From NCBI GenBank assembly GCA_945787785.1, contig CALZIO010000001.1, positions 1 to 61,168 on the forward strand: DNA of 61,168 nucleotides, in the 5' to 3' direction. The DNA comes from an uncultured Chromatiaceae bacterium. GTDB taxonomy: Bacteria > Pseudomonadota > Gammaproteobacteria > Tenderiales > Tenderiaceae. Below, in pieces: positions 18,326 to 29,559 of this stretch. The notes below the pieces were generated by a model, which had not been told where the DNA came from, did not search any database, and saw nothing but the letters and a program-made list of their open reading frames with translations. The position numbers were made by a program, and so were the translations under genes. How positions within the stretch are numbered: position 1 is the first letter of the stretch; the number at the start of each line of letters is the position of its first letter.

Positions 18326-21300
18326 ATGAAAATTCAACTTCAAAACTCATTGCTGTCCTTTACATTAGCATTGTTCATTGGTGGCGTATCAACAGCTCAC
18401 GCCGCACCTGGTGAGATTTCTCAGTCCCCACTATTTCTACAAACATCAGTACCACCCAATGTTTTTTTTCTTAATGACAATTCAGGCAGTATGCGCGCAG
18501 AGCTGATGACAGAGGACTTTGATAATTCAGGCAACCTAGCATCTAATAGCGACAACCTCAGCCCTCCACTTTTACATACTGGTGACTGCTCAGATGATGA
18601 TGACGAGAGAATCTATTCATTTATCTTGCAAACGGACACCGAAGACTGTAATCGAGTTGCGGAAGAGGAGTGGAGAGCCCGTCACTACGATTATAACAAG
18701 CTTTATTACGATCCCAGCCAGACATATAAACCATGGACTGGCAAAAGCGATATTACCGATATAACAAATGTTCCTATTAACCCCATGGACATTAGCGCCG
18801 GCACCATAGACTTAACACAAGATTCTGCCGTACTTGTAGAAGTAGCCGTACTCGAAAATGGCGTACCCACTGAAGTGGTTTACGAACGCAGTTATTATGA
18901 TTCATCTGCCTGGGGAACATGGTGTAGCAATCAAGGCATTAGTTCGGCGGATTGTGTCGGCTGGCGCTATTACGACTTGGATGACAACAATAACCTAACT
19001 ATAACTTGGGTCAAAAATCTCCCAGGTGTTTCAACTGATGAAAGCAACCCCGATAGCCAACAAAATTTCGCCAACTGGTTTGCCTACCATCGCAGCCGTG
19101 AATTTAGCGCTAAATATGCCATAAGTCAGGCGATCGACCTATCCGATTTACCTCGTATCGGCTACGGCACAATCAATGAATACGGCAACAACCTCCACAT
19201 TGATTATCTAACGGCAAAAGTCGATAGCAACGACCCAACCACTCACAAACAAGATCTTCTAAACAAGCTGTTTAATACAATCTCCGTGCCCCACTTTAGC
19301 ACTCCGTTGAGAAACAGCCTAAAAAGCGTCGGAAATTACTATGATGCCAATACAACCAGCAACTTTTTTATAGGCAATAATACCTCACCAATCATAGATG
19401 CCTGCCAATCAAACAATACAATTCTAATTACAGATGGCTTTTATAATGGCGCCGACCCCGACATTGGTAATATTGATTTAGCTGAGGGTGCACCTTATGC
19501 AGACAACTATGCAGACACACTGGCCGACGTCGCCATGTATTACTACAAAACTGATCTATCAAACCTGCCAGACCTATCTGCCACTCTATCTGATGATGAT
19601 TTAAAGCTGTTGGTTAAAGAAAGAGATTATACCGATGATAGAAGTGACACCGCCCGCCATCAGCATATGAACACTCATACACTTGCGTTTGGCTTAAAAG
19701 GCTCTATTGATCCAGACACAGCAGATATTAATGCGGCGGGTTTTAGTTGGCCAAACCCTACTATAAATACAAATAGACAAGAACGTATCGATGACCTTTT
19801 TCACGCAGCGGTCAATGGTCGCGGAAATTATTTTAGTGCTTCTGACCCAGACGAATTGGTTCAGGCCTTACTTACTATAATCGATAATATTGGCGAACCC
19901 GAACCAAGCGCAGCATCTGTTTCCATGTCTTCTTTCCAATTAGAGTCTGGATCACTGATTTTTTCCAGTGAATTTACCCCAGGGGATTGGGATGGTGATC
20001 TGTTAGCGTACAAAATCACTTTTAACAGTGACGGTACCTTCGGCTTCGCAGAAGAATGGAGCGCTGCAAGCAAGCTCAACAATCTAACTAATTATAATAA
20101 CCGCAATATATATACATACAAAGAAAACGCCAGTGGTAATGGCTCAGGCGTTCTATTTGATTGGGCTAGTATTGAGAAAGCCTCATCCGGTGATCCAGAT
20201 TTGCAGGCATTATTAAACCACGGTGATTCAGCCGCAGTTGGTGAGAATCGTCTTAAGTATTTGCGTGGCGAAAATATTAGCGGTTTCCGGCAACGTACTT
20301 CGTTGTTAGGTGACATAGTGAACGCAAGCCCCGTGTATGTCAGTGCACCTGCCAGTCCTTATCCAGATGCCGCCCCCTATGGCGCTGAAGGAAATCGTTA
20401 TTCCAAATTCTGGAATGATAATAAAACACGAACTCCTGTAATTTATGTCGGCGCTAACGATGGTATGCTACATGGCTTTCGCGCTCAAGAGACTACTGTT
20501 GGCGCTGGTGATGACGGTGAAGAACTGATGGCCTATGTGCCAGCCACTGTCTTCCCAAACCTGTATAAGCTGACTGATCCTAACTACGTGCATCGCTACT
20601 TCGTCGATCAGACGCCAACTATTGCAGACGCCTATTATAATAGCGCTTGGCACACAGTGCTGATCGGCGGACTTGGTGCCGGCGGCAAAGGTTTATTTGC
20701 CCTGGATATTACTGACCCAGATAATTTTGGCGCCGATGATGTCTTGTGGGAGTTTAATTCTGCTGACGAAGCCATCGACGTAACTAATCCAAATGACTTT
20801 TCTGATTTTGGCGATTCCCTAAGCAAACCAGTGGTTGCACTAACAAACGAAGGCTGGGTGGTAATTGTGGGTAATGGCTATAATTCTGACAGCGGCATTG
20901 CCAAACTATACATAATCAAACTTAATCCAGATCTCGACAATGGCTGGACACTGGATACTGATTATTTTGAAATCAGCACCGAGGTAGGTGACACGACTAA
21001 CAAAAACGGCCTTTCTTCACCTACGCCTGTTGACACCGACGGCGATGGTTATACCGATCGTGTTTACGCTGGCGACCTGCAAGGCAATCTATGGGCCTTT
21101 GATCTAAGCGGCAACAACAGCAATTGGGATGTTGCATATGATGACGGTACTAATCCAGTACCTTTATTCCACGCTGAAAATGCTAATGGGCAATCACAAC
21201 CAATCACGGTAAAACCAAGCGTCATTCGCCATCCTGCCCAACCCACAATCATCAATCAGAGTGATGACAGTACCAATACTTTTCCCAACCTGATGATCTA

Positions 21301-21979
21301 TTTTGGCACAGGACAATATCTCACTATAGATGACTTAAATAATACAGAAACTCAAACGTTTTATGGTGTGTGGGATAAAGGCGACTCTAACCTTACTCGC
21401 AACAATCTTGTTAAAAAAGCAATTAACTCAGGTACAGATAGTGCATTGAGTGTAACTGCACGCATTACCGCTCAGGGTGATGTGTTATATGGTCTTTCGG
21501 ATAATACAGTGCGCTTTGGGTGGCTGATTGATCTGATTGATGCAGATCCGGAAAAAGCCATCAGCGGCGAGAGGGTGGTTACCAATGCCGTTGTGATTAA
21601 TGACATCGTCTTTTTCACGACATATATACCTACTAGCGATGCATGCAGCCCGGGAGGCGACAGCTGGTTTATGTTTGTTAACGCTCTTAATGGTGGAACA
21701 CCAGACGAACCAATTATTAATCTCACCAATGATCGTACTGTTAACACAGAGGATATGGTTACGCTTGCCACAGGCGATGAAGCCGAGGTTCCATCAGGCC
21801 TTAAGATTCAAGGTACACTAGGTGCTCCATCTCTGGACTTTGGTGATGGCAATACGGGTACGGCATTGTTAATTACAGATGATCTCGATCCTGAGAAATT
21901 TTTGAAAGGCTTTGTGACCGATGTTGGTTCAGGCGCACTAGGTAAACGCATGTCTTGGCGCGAACTCAGAGACGAGTAG
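18326..21979 (+). CDS. pilY1: PilY1 tip adhesin (copy 2)
   Basis: 1217 residues. Signal peptide at residues 1-27 (ending AHA), then a von Willebrand A domain whose metal site reads DNSGS (FLNDNSGSMR). The C-terminal beta-propeller has TPVYVGANDGMLHGF, GGLGAGGKGLFALDI and the calcium loop DTDGDGYTD before RVYAGDLQG, all PilY1 family features. The N-terminal domain differs strongly from copy 1 while the propeller motifs are shared, as expected for adhesins with different surface targets. It lies in the second minor-pilin operon, with pilE copy 2 starting 25 bases downstream. Confidence 0.9.
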   Translation: MKIQLQNSLLSFTLALFIGGVSTAHAAPGEISQSPLFLQTSVPPNVFFLNDNSGSMRAELMTEDFDNSGNLASNSDNLSPPLLHTGDCSDDDDERIYSFILQTDTEDCNRVAEEEWRARHYDYNKLYYDPSQTYKPWTGKSDITDITNVPINPMDISAGTIDLTQDSAVLVEVAVLENGVPTEVVYERSYYDSSAWGTWCSNQGISSADCVGWRYYDLDDNNNLTITWVKNLPGVSTDESNPDSQQNFANWFAYHRSREFSAKYAISQAIDLSDLPRIGYGTINEYGNNLHIDYLTAKVDSNDPTTHKQDLLNKLFNTISVPHFSTPLRNSLKSVGNYYDANTTSNFFIGNNTSPIIDACQSNNTILITDGFYNGADPDIGNIDLAEGAPYADNYADTLADVAMYYYKTDLSNLPDLSATLSDDDLKLLVKERDYTDDRSDTARHQHMNTHTLAFGLKGSIDPDTADINAAGFSWPNPTINTNRQERIDDLFHAAVNGRGNYFSASDPDELVQALLTIIDNIGEPEPSAASVSMSSFQLESGSLIFSSEFTPGDWDGDLLAYKITFNSDGTFGFAEEWSAASKLNNLTNYNNRNIYTYKENASGNGSGVLFDWASIEKASSGDPDLQALLNHGDSAAVGENRLKYLRGENISGFRQRTSLLGDIVNASPVYVSAPASPYPDAAPYGAEGNRYSKFWNDNKTRTPVIYVGANDGMLHGFRAQETTVGAGDDGEELMAYVPATVFPNLYKLTDPNYVHRYFVDQTPTIADAYYNSAWHTVLIGGLGAGGKGLFALDITDPDNFGADDVLWEFNSADEAIDVTNPNDFSDFGDSLSKPVVALTNEGWVVIVGNGYNSDSGIAKLYIIKLNPDLDNGWTLDTDYFEISTEVGDTTNKNGLSSPTPVDTDGDGYTDRVYAGDLQGNLWAFDLSGNNSNWDVAYDDGTNPVPLFHAENANGQSQPITVKPSVIRHPAQPTIINQSDDSTNTFPNLMIYFGTGQYLTIDDLNNTETQTFYGVWDKGDSNLTRNNLVKKAINSGTDSALSVTARITAQGDVLYGLSDNTVRFGWLIDLIDADPEKAISGERVVTNAVVINDIVFFTTYIPTSDACSPGGDSWFMFVNALNGGTPDEPIINLTNDRTVNTEDMVTLATGDEAEVPSGLKIQGTLGAPSLDFGDGNTGTALLITDDLDPEKFLKGFVTDVGSGALGKRMSWRELRDE

Positions 21980-22004
21980 TTAAATATATCTGGCTGTTAA
22001 TCTG

Positions 22005-22439
22005 ATGAAGAGACACATTCTGGGCTTTACCCTGATCGAGCTGATGATCACAGTTGCCATTATCGGCATACTGGCAGCTATCGCCTATCCGGCCTATCAG
22101 GATAGTGTCCGCAAGGCGCGGCGTGCCGAGGGACATGCTTTCCTGATGGATGCCATGGCGCGGCAGGAACGGTATTACAGTGAAAACAATGAATACATAA
22201 TAACTGAACCTGGCTTGGCCGATCTTGGATATCAAGCAGACGCTGATGGCAGATTTTACTCACCAGACAAATGGTATCGTTTAGTTCCTTCGGGATGCAC
22301 TGATGGTGACACCCAATGTGCCTTTTTAGCAGCTACACCTCAGCTCCCTCACAAAGACAATCAATGCGGTCGCTTGACTTATACCTCACGCGGCGAAAAA
22401 GGACAGGCAAATACTGGAAGCGTGGATCTCTGCTGGTAA
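22005..22439 (+). CDS. pilE: Type IV minor pilin PilE (copy 2)
   Basis: 144 residues. The leader MKRHILG precedes [33 protein letters not shown], a classical pilin helix with Glu5. [23 protein letters not shown] is the PilE-type alpha1-C segment. Cysteines near the C-terminus (DNQCGRL and VDLCW at the end) could close a loop. It is the last gene of the second minor-pilin operon and converges with ispH, 19 bases apart, with no clear terminator between. Confidence 0.9.
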   Translation: MKRHILGFTLIELMITVAIIGILAAIAYPAYQDSVRKARRAEGHAFLMDAMARQERYYSENNEYIITEPGLADLGYQADADGRFYSPDKWYRLVPSGCTDGDTQCAFLAATPQLPHKDNQCGRLTYTSRGEKGQANTGSVDLCW

Positions 22440-22458
22440 AGTTAACCAGCCCACACTT

Positions 22459-23388
22459 TTACTTCAACTCTTTAGGCATAGCAAAAACAACATTCTCCTC
22501 ACGCCCCTGAAGTTGCTCCACCACCCCACAATCCCATGACTTAAGTTGATCAACCACTTCTTGCACCAGCACCTCTGGCGCTGAAGCGCCCGCGCTAATA
22601 CCCACATCAGTAGCAGCTTCCAACCACGCCTGCTTGATCTCACTGGCATCATCTATCAAATAAGCCCGGGTGCCATATTTTTCCGCTATTTCGCGCAAGC
22701 GATTTGAATTGGAACTATTGTGCGAGCCAACCACCAGAATGACTTCGCACTGTTCAGCCAGGTCTTTGATAGCATCCTGACGATTTTGGGTGGCATAACA
22801 AATATCATCTTTGCGTGGACCTACCACATCAGGGAAACGTTGCTTCAATGCATCTATAACCGATTGAGTGTCATCAACCGACAGTGTTGTCTGGGTTACA
22901 AAACCAAGTCGTTGTGGATCTTCAACTTCAAGCTTGTCAACATCTGCTGGGGTCTCGACCAAATAGATAGCACCCTCTTCGCCATCGTATTGACCCAAGG
23001 TCCCTTCCACTTCAGGGTGTCCGGCATGTCCAATTAGCACAACCTCGAATCCATCACGGGCAAAACGCGCCACCTGCAAATGCACCTTAGTGACCAAAGG
23101 ACAGGTTGCATCAAACACTTTCAGACCACGGCGTTTGGCTTCATTCCAGACAGCTTGTGAGACACCGTGAGCACTGAAGATCACTGTCGCATCATCCGGC
23201 ACTTCGTCCAGCTCTTCCACAAACACCGCACCCAGCTCACGCAGGCCATCGACGACAAACTTGTTATGCACCACTTCATGACGCACATAGATCGGCGCGC
23301 CGAACAGCTCCAACGCACGTTCAACAATACCGATGGCGCGATCAACACCAGCACAAAAACCACGAGGATTGGCGAGTAGAACAGACAT
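22459..23388 (-). CDS. ispH: 4-hydroxy-3-methylbut-2-enyl diphosphate reductase IspH
   Basis: 309 residues. The [4Fe-4S] enzyme of the last MEP-pathway step, making IPP and DMAPP. The cluster ligands are visible as Cys12 ([12 protein letters not shown]), Cys96 ([11 protein letters not shown]) and the later Cys in [10 protein letters not shown], with the catalytic HEVVHN and SAHGVS motifs. Full length. Gene order lspA-ispH is the usual gammaproteobacterial one, but the fkpB gene often found between them is missing: only 12 bases separate the two genes. Confidence 0.95.
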   Translation of the reverse strand: MSVLLANPRGFCAGVDRAIGIVERALELFGAPIYVRHEVVHNKFVVDGLRELGAVFVEELDEVPDDATVIFSAHGVSQAVWNEAKRRGLKVFDATCPLVTKVHLQVARFARDGFEVVLIGHAGHPEVEGTLGQYDGEEGAIYLVETPADVDKLEVEDPQRLGFVTQTTLSVDDTQSVIDALKQRFPDVVGPRKDDICYATQNRQDAIKDLAEQCEVILVVGSHNSSNSNRLREIAEKYGTRAYLIDDASEIKQAWLEAATDVGISAGASAPEVLVQEVVDQLKSWDCGVVEQLQGREENVVFAMPKELK

Positions 23389-23400
23389 AATAAACTTTCC

Positions 23401-23922
23401 TTAATTTGGCGCTTTATTGCGCCCTCTGAGGCTGTCAATGATCAACAACACAGCACCCACCACAATGGCGGAATCGGCAATATTAAATGCCGGCCAATGA
23501 CACGAGCTGCCACTATTGCCAACTACCTGACCGAAAAATGGCAGACAATTATTCGATACATAATAGACATCAATAAAATCGACTACATAGCCAAGATAGA
23601 TACGATCTATCACATTGCCCAACGCACCACCCAGAATCAACGCCAGTGCGGTGGCCAGCATGATTTCGTTAGAACCAAGACGCTTCAACCAATAAACAAT
23701 ATAACCTGACACAGCCAGGGCCAGTACAATAAAAAACCAGCGCTGCCACCCACCTGCACTGGCAAGAAAACTGAACGCAGCGCCCATGTTATATGACAAC
23801 GTCATACTTAAACCTGTGAATATCTCCTGCGGCATATAAAGCTGCAATGCAGTAATTGCCCAATATTTAGTGATCTGATCAAGCACAATCACCAACAACG
23901 CTAACCATAAAAATCTCAACAT
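23401..23922 (-). CDS. lspA: Prolipoprotein signal peptidase LspA
   Basis: 173 residues, four membrane spans. An aspartic protease of the inner membrane that removes signal peptides from lipidated prolipoproteins. DQITKYWA near the N-terminus, NMGAAFSFLA, and the two catalytic Asp in NVIDR and FNIADSA are in place. Between VDFIDVYY and PAFNIADSA there is about 17 residues more than I expect for the family (NNCLPFFGQVVGNSGSSC), including two cysteines. It is 13 bases downstream of ileS in the murJ-ribF-ileS-lspA-ispH run. Confidence 0.93.
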   Translation of the reverse strand: MLRFLWLALLVIVLDQITKYWAITALQLYMPQEIFTGLSMTLSYNMGAAFSFLASAGGWQRWFFIVLALAVSGYIVYWLKRLGSNEIMLATALALILGGALGNVIDRIYLGYVVDFIDVYYVSNNCLPFFGQVVGNSGSSCHWPAFNIADSAIVVGAVLLIIDSLRGRNKAPN

Positions 23923-23935
23923 GGATTAATCCCGA

Positions 23936-26785
23936 TCAGGCAAAGTGACGTGGCTCACCATCACCACTGACATTATCGACACAACGGCCGCACAATTCTG
24001 GATGCTCGACATTCGCACCAACATCTTCTCGGTGATGCCAACAGCGTACACACTTGGGATGTTCAGATGCCGCTACTGCGATCCATAACTCGTCATTTGA
24101 TTCCAACGTGTAGTGTGCTGCCTCATCGGGCACTACCGTGGTGCCATGCACACGCGCCGCTGACGTGATCAAAACAAAACGCAACTCATCACCCAGTTTT
24201 TCCAGTTGCTGTTTCAGTTCGCTGCCACAGTACAAATCGACTTCTGCATCCAGAGAACCACCGATGCCACCAGCAATGCGTAACTGCTCCAGCTCTTTTT
24301 TCACTACCTGACGCACATCAAGCACTTGGTCCCAAAATTTCTGAACTGTTTCTTTTTCAACTGTTTCATCAGATAATTTCTGCTGCGGCAGTTCATACCA
24401 GGTTTCAAGAAATACCGATTCACCACGCTCACCAGGGATGTTGCCCCAGATCTCCTCAGCGGTGAAAGACAGAATCGGCGCCAACCAACGCGTCATCGCC
24501 TCGATGATGTGGTACATGGCGGTCTGACACGAGCGGCGCGCAATACTGTTTTCCTGCGTGGTGTATTGACGATCTTTGACGACATCGAGATAAAAACCAC
24601 CCAGATCACCCGAACAGAAGTTATGCACCTTTTGATAAATCAGATGAAATTCATAGCTGTCATATGCCGCCTTCACTTCATCCTGCAGCGTACGGGCACG
24701 CTCAAGCACCCAGCGATCCAGGGCCAACATCTCATTCGGCACTAAGGCATGCTGTTTGGGATCAAAACCATTGATATTAGCCAGTAGAAAACGCGCCGTA
24801 TTACGCATGCGGCGATAAGCATCGGCAGAGCGTTTTAGGATCTCGTCCGACACAGTCATCTCACCACGGTAATCTGTAGCCGCCACCCACAAACGCAAAA
24901 TATCTGCGCCCAATGAATTGGCCACTTTTTGTGGCGCCACAATATTGCCCTTGGATTTGGACATTTTCTGCCCCTGGGCATCGACGGTAAAACCATGGGT
25001 CAACACAGATTTGTAGGGCGCCTCACCACGCATGGCAACGGCTGATAGCAATGATGACTGAAACCAGCCACGATGCTGATCTGAACCTTCCAGATATAAA
25101 TCTGCAGGTAAACCCAACTCTTCACGTCGTTCCAGAACCGCCGCGTGTGTGACGCCAGAATCAAACCAGACATCCAGCGTATCATTCACCTTGTCATACT
25201 GAGCGGCTTCATCACCAAGCAGTTCAGCCGCATCCAGGCCGAACCAGGCATCGACGCCTTGCCCCTCGATACGCTTAGCCACGTCCTCTATCAGTGCTTC
25301 TGTATTCGGATGTAACTCACCTGTCTCTTTATGCACAAACAACGTGATCGGCACACCCCAGGTACGTTGGCGCGAGACACACCAGTCAGGACGTTTTTCC
25401 ACCATCCCCTCAATGCGCGCCTGGCCCCAATCGGGCATCCACTTGGACTTGTATATTTCAGCCATCGCCTGCTCGCGCAAACCATTCTGTTCCATGCTGA
25501 TAAACCACTGCGGTGTGGCACGAAAGATGATTGGCGTCTTGTGGCGCCAGCAATGGGGATAGCTGTGACGCAGGGCGGTAGCACGCACCAGCTTGCCTTT
25601 GGTTTTTAATATCTCAAGCACGCTGTCATTGGCTTTGAAGACATGCTCACCAGCAAGCAGCTCGGTATTCGGTAGAAACTTGCCATCGGCGCCAACTGGG
25701 TTATCCACCTTGAGCTTATAACGTGAACCCACCACATAGTCGTCCTGTCCATGGCCCGGGGCAGTATGTACAGCACCGGTGCCAGCGTCAGTGGTGACAT
25801 GATCACCAAGAATGATTGGCACCTCACGATCATAAAAAGGATGCTCCAGCTCCAACCCTTCCAATTCGCTGCCGCGGCAATATGCGATTACCCGATAGCT
25901 TTCAATCCCGTAACGATCCATGGTGTCTTTCACCATCGGCTCGGCAATCACCAGGCGCTCAACACCATGCTCGGTTTCGCATTGAATCAAGGCGTAGTCC
26001 AACTCAGGATTCAAACAAACAGCCTGATTGGCGGGCAGAGTCCAGGGCGTGGTTGTCCAGATCACGACTGAAACAGGCCCCTCGCCTTCGTGTTCTTCCA
26101 CGTGATGGCAACGCTGGATGAAGGCCTCATCATCCAGTACGGTAAAACGGACATCGATGGCGGGCGATGTCTTGTCCTCGTATTCCACTTCCGCCTCAGC
26201 CAATGCCGAGCCGCAATCAACACACCAGTGCACCGGCTTTGAACCTTTGTGCAGATGGCCATTGTTGACGATGCGCCCGAGGCTGCGCACAATGTCGGCC
26301 TCAAACTTATTATCCATGGTGAGATAGGGATTATCCCAATCACCAATCACACCCAGGCGTTTAAAATCCTCACGCTGTTGATTCACCTGCTTGGCAGCAT
26401 AGTCACGGCAAGCATCACGGAAAGTTTTGGCATCCACTTTATGGCCAGCCTTACCTACTTTTTTCTCGACTTGCAGTTCAATGGGTAAACCATGACAGTC
26501 CCAACCAGGAACATAAGGTGCATCAAATCCACTCATGGCTTTTGACTTGGTAATAATATCCTTCAACACCTTGTTGACTGCATGACCGATGTGGATTTGG
26601 CCATTGGCATATGGTGGGCCATCATGCAGGATGAACTTGTCACGCCCCTCACCCTGGGCCCGCAACTTACCGTAAAGATCCATCTCCTGCCACTGCTTCA
26701 CCATGCTAGGCTCCCGGTTGGCCAGGTTAGCCTTCATTGGAAACGCCGTCTTGGGCAGGTTCAAGGTGTGTTTGTAATCAGCCAT
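23936..26785 (-). CDS. ileS: Isoleucyl-tRNA synthetase
   Basis: 949 residues, normal for the bacterial type with a C-terminal zinc finger. Class I signatures: HIGH within [16 protein letters not shown] and KMSKS in [10 protein letters not shown]. The CP1 editing domain has [13 protein letters not shown] and the conserved [10 protein letters not shown]. The C-terminal zinc-binding cysteines are [10 protein letters not shown] and ELCGRC. It charges tRNA-Ile in the cytoplasm. It sits between ribF and lspA as usual in this class. Confidence 0.97.
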   Translation of the reverse strand: MADYKHTLNLPKTAFPMKANLANREPSMVKQWQEMDLYGKLRAQGEGRDKFILHDGPPYANGQIHIGHAVNKVLKDIITKSKAMSGFDAPYVPGWDCHGLPIELQVEKKVGKAGHKVDAKTFRDACRDYAAKQVNQQREDFKRLGVIGDWDNPYLTMDNKFEADIVRSLGRIVNNGHLHKGSKPVHWCVDCGSALAEAEVEYEDKTSPAIDVRFTVLDDEAFIQRCHHVEEHEGEGPVSVVIWTTTPWTLPANQAVCLNPELDYALIQCETEHGVERLVIAEPMVKDTMDRYGIESYRVIAYCRGSELEGLELEHPFYDREVPIILGDHVTTDAGTGAVHTAPGHGQDDYVVGSRYKLKVDNPVGADGKFLPNTELLAGEHVFKANDSVLEILKTKGKLVRATALRHSYPHCWRHKTPIIFRATPQWFISMEQNGLREQAMAEIYKSKWMPDWGQARIEGMVEKRPDWCVSRQRTWGVPITLFVHKETGELHPNTEALIEDVAKRIEGQGVDAWFGLDAAELLGDEAAQYDKVNDTLDVWFDSGVTHAAVLERREELGLPADLYLEGSDQHRGWFQSSLLSAVAMRGEAPYKSVLTHGFTVDAQGQKMSKSKGNIVAPQKVANSLGADILRLWVAATDYRGEMTVSDEILKRSADAYRRMRNTARFLLANINGFDPKQHALVPNEMLALDRWVLERARTLQDEVKAAYDSYEFHLIYQKVHNFCSGDLGGFYLDVVKDRQYTTQENSIARRSCQTAMYHIIEAMTRWLAPILSFTAEEIWGNIPGERGESVFLETWYELPQQKLSDETVEKETVQKFWDQVLDVRQVVKKELEQLRIAGGIGGSLDAEVDLYCGSELKQQLEKLGDELRFVLITSAARVHGTTVVPDEAAHYTLESNDELWIAVAASEHPKCVRCWHHREDVGANVEHPELCGRCVDNVSGDGEPRHFA

Positions 26786-26811
26786 GTTTTACTCAATGTG
26801 TTAAATAGTTA

Positions 26812-27744
26812 TTATTTTCGTTGTGCAAAGAATTGCTGCGCTGCTTCCGCATCCAATCCAATCTGTTGTTTCAATGCGTCCAGTGATGCAAAGCGCACCT
26901 CATCACGTAACTTGTGCAAAAAAACAACTTCCACATATCTACCATAAATATCGCTATCGAAATCGAACAGATGCACCTCCAGCAGACTGCGGGTACCATC
27001 CACCGTTGGCCGAACACCAACATTGGCAACACCTTCGACAGGCTCGCCAGCAATGCCAAACATCTCCACGGCAAACACACCGCGTACCGGCGTTGCATGC
27101 CGGTGCAAATGAATATTGGCTGTCGGAAAACCAAGCTCACGACCACGCTGATCACCACGCGCCACCCGGCCACTCATACGATAGCTGCGGCCTAATAATT
27201 TTTCAGCGGCCCCCATCGCACCTTTTGACAAGGCTTCGCGTACTAAAGTGCTGCTGACTCGCTCACCATCCACCTGAAAGCTATGCATGGTCACCACCGG
27301 AAAACCATGCCTTTCACCTGCCTGTTTCAGCATGGCGAAGTTTCCCTGGCGCTGATGACCAAAACGAAAATCATCACCGACCACCAGGTAGCGCACATCC
27401 AAACCTTCGACCAATAATTGCTGAACAAATTGGTCAGCCGGCAGCGTGGCTAATCGCTGGTTAAATTGCAAACACAACACCCGATCGACCGAGTAACGCC
27501 GCAATGCCTGCAGTTTTTCCCGCAGCCGCGTTAATCGGGGTGCTGCCGCAGCGGCGCCAAAGAACTCCTGTGGTTGCGGCTCAAAGGTTATTACCAGTGT
27601 CGGCAGCATCAAACGCCCAGCAGCCTCGGCTAACTGCCCCAATACCGCTTGATGCCCCAAGTGGACGCCATCAAAATTACCGATGGTAGCTACACAACTA
27701 CGGTGGTGAGGCTGCAGGTTATGAAAACCGCGAATCAATTCCAT
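26812..27744 (-). CDS. ribF: Bifunctional riboflavin kinase/FAD synthetase RibF
   Basis: 310 residues from the ATG at 27744. The open frame continues 15 codons upstream to 27789, but homology begins at MELIRGFHNL. The N-terminal FMN adenylyltransferase domain has GNFDGVHLGHQ and VVGDDFRFGHQRQG. The C-terminal riboflavin kinase domain has RGDQRGRELGFPTANI and the later GRYVEVVFLHKLRDE. It makes FMN and FAD. It is located between murJ and ileS. Confidence 0.94.
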   Translation of the reverse strand: MELIRGFHNLQPHHRSCVATIGNFDGVHLGHQAVLGQLAEAAGRLMLPTLVITFEPQPQEFFGAAAAAPRLTRLREKLQALRRYSVDRVLCLQFNQRLATLPADQFVQQLLVEGLDVRYLVVGDDFRFGHQRQGNFAMLKQAGERHGFPVVTMHSFQVDGERVSSTLVREALSKGAMGAAEKLLGRSYRMSGRVARGDQRGRELGFPTANIHLHRHATPVRGVFAVEMFGIAGEPVEGVANVGVRPTVDGTRSLLEVHLFDFDSDIYGRYVEVVFLHKLRDEVRFASLDALKQQIGLDAEAAQQFFAQRK

Positions 27745-27819
27745 TTCTGAACGGGCCCACTTGCACGCTTGGAGCGCAAAGGGCCTCATTATAAAACACC
27801 TTATATAATTGTCACCGTA

Positions 27820-29376
27820 TCAAGTGCCTTTTTGCTGCCAAAGGCTCCGAAATTTTACCCCCAGCAGCAGCAGTGAAACGAAATAAACAACCCCACCCGC
27901 TGCAACCCATAGTAACAATTGCATCGAACGCTGTAGTCCATTCCAATCAAACCATTGCTGCAAATCACCCGCCCCCCACCACAACAGGGCCGCCATGGCG
28001 GCATTGGCAATCAGTACTTGAAGCATCAACCTCATCCAACCGGCTTCCGGAGAATAGACACCCTCGCGGCGCAAAATACGGAACAGCAAGCCGGCATTTA
28101 GAAAGGCAGCCAAAGACGTCGCCAGGGCCAGGCCGGCATGAGCTAGGGGAAACACCAAAATCACATTCATGACCATATTGGCCACCATGGCGATTATCCC
28201 CACCTTAACGGGAGTTTTGGTGTCCTGACGGGCAAAAAATCCTGGCGACAGCACCTTCACCAGAATAAAACCCTGTAGCCCCAGGGAATAAGCCATCAAA
28301 CTACGGCTGGCCATCTCAGCATCATGCGGACTGAAGGCTTCATATTGAAACAAGGTGGTCAACATCGGCCCTGCCAAAATAAACAATCCTACTGTTGCAG
28401 GGGTACCGATAATCAACACCCAGCGCAGCGCCCAATCGAGTGTTTTGGAGAAGGCCTCAGTTGAGGCGGCGGCATGTTGTTGCGATAGATTGGGCAGAAT
28501 TACAGTGGCCAGGGCGATGCCGAATACACCCAAAGGGAACTCTACCAGCCGATCGGAAAAATAGAGCCAGGAAACACTGCCGGTAACCAAAAATGAGGCA
28601 ATCAGCGTATCCAGCAGTAAATTTATTTGTGCCACCGATGAGCCAAAGATAGCCGGGATCATCAGGGTTTTTATCTTCTGAACGCCCTCGTTTTTTCGAT
28701 TCCAGCGCGGACGTGGCAATAGCTTTATTTTTGCCAAAAATGGCAACTGAAACAGTAACTGCGCCAGCCCGGCAAAAAACACCCCCCAGGCCAGCGCCTT
28801 GATGGGCTCATCCATTTGCGGTGCCAGCCAGACAGCGCAACCAATCAGCACCAGATTCAACAGTACAGGTGTGAAAGCCGGCACGCCAAAGCGGCCATAA
28901 CTGTTCAGGATTCCGCCGGCAAATGCAGTGAGTGAAATGAAGAAAATATAGGGAAAGGTGAACATCAACATGTCCGATGCCAAGGCGTATTTTTCCGGGT
29001 CTGCCTCATCCCCAAAAAGAAAACCAGGGGCAAAGATTGCGATAATGATCGGCGCTGCCAGCACTCCAATGATGGTGATCAGCAACAAAAAAGCACCAAA
29101 AGTGCCCGCCACATCATCTACAAGGCGTTTGACCTCATCATGCTCTCGCTGGGTTTTGTACTCTGATAACACCGGCACGAAAGACTGAGAGAAAGCTCCT
29201 TCAGCAAACAGGCGGCGCATGAAATTTGGGATTTTAAAGGCGATGAAGAAGGCATCTGTGCCGGCTCCAACTCCAAAAATCCGTGCCACGACCATGTCGC
29301 GGATAAAACCCAGAATCCGCGACAGCATGGTCATACTGCCAACTGTAGCCGTTGATTTGACCAGCTTTTTACTCAC
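27820..29376 (-). CDS. murJ: Lipid II flippase MurJ
   Basis: 518 residues, about 14 membrane spans, MOP superfamily. It moves lipid II across the inner membrane for peptidoglycan synthesis. Family motifs: TMLSRILGFIRDMVVARIFG, GTDAFFIAFKIPNFMRRLFAEGAFSQSFVPVL, the cytoplasmic YFSDRLVEFPLGVFGIALATVILP, and RQDTKTPVKVG. The start is a GTG at 29376; the next in-frame ATG is 14 codons later. First gene of the murJ-ribF-ileS-lspA-ispH run, divergent from rpsT. Confidence 0.94.
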   Translation of the reverse strand: MSKKLVKSTATVGSMTMLSRILGFIRDMVVARIFGVGAGTDAFFIAFKIPNFMRRLFAEGAFSQSFVPVLSEYKTQREHDEVKRLVDDVAGTFGAFLLLITIIGVLAAPIIIAIFAPGFLFGDEADPEKYALASDMLMFTFPYIFFISLTAFAGGILNSYGRFGVPAFTPVLLNLVLIGCAVWLAPQMDEPIKALAWGVFFAGLAQLLFQLPFLAKIKLLPRPRWNRKNEGVQKIKTLMIPAIFGSSVAQINLLLDTLIASFLVTGSVSWLYFSDRLVEFPLGVFGIALATVILPNLSQQHAAASTEAFSKTLDWALRWVLIIGTPATVGLFILAGPMLTTLFQYEAFSPHDAEMASRSLMAYSLGLQGFILVKVLSPGFFARQDTKTPVKVGIIAMVANMVMNVILVFPLAHAGLALATSLAAFLNAGLLFRILRREGVYSPEAGWMRLMLQVLIANAAMAALLWWGAGDLQQWFDWNGLQRSMQLLLWVAAGGVVYFVSLLLLGVKFRSLWQQKGT

Positions 29377-29466
29377 CTTGCGTTCATAACTCCCTGTTTT
29401 TGCTATTTTCTCTACGATTTCAGGATTCTACCCGTTCTACCTCAAAAACACACAACAACTTATCAA

Positions 29467-29495
29467 TTGACAACAGCCCTCCAATAAGGCATATT
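29467..29495 (+). promoter_or_regulatory. sigma-70-type promoter of rpsT
   Basis: TTGACA (29467-29472), 17-base spacer, CATATT (29490-29495), 65 bases before the rpsT start. Confidence 0.55.
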
Positions 29496-29559
29496 TACGC
29501 GCCTTTGAGGCCCCTGATTGTGCGGGGCGGATTGAAATCAGAATTTTAGGAGTCTTACC

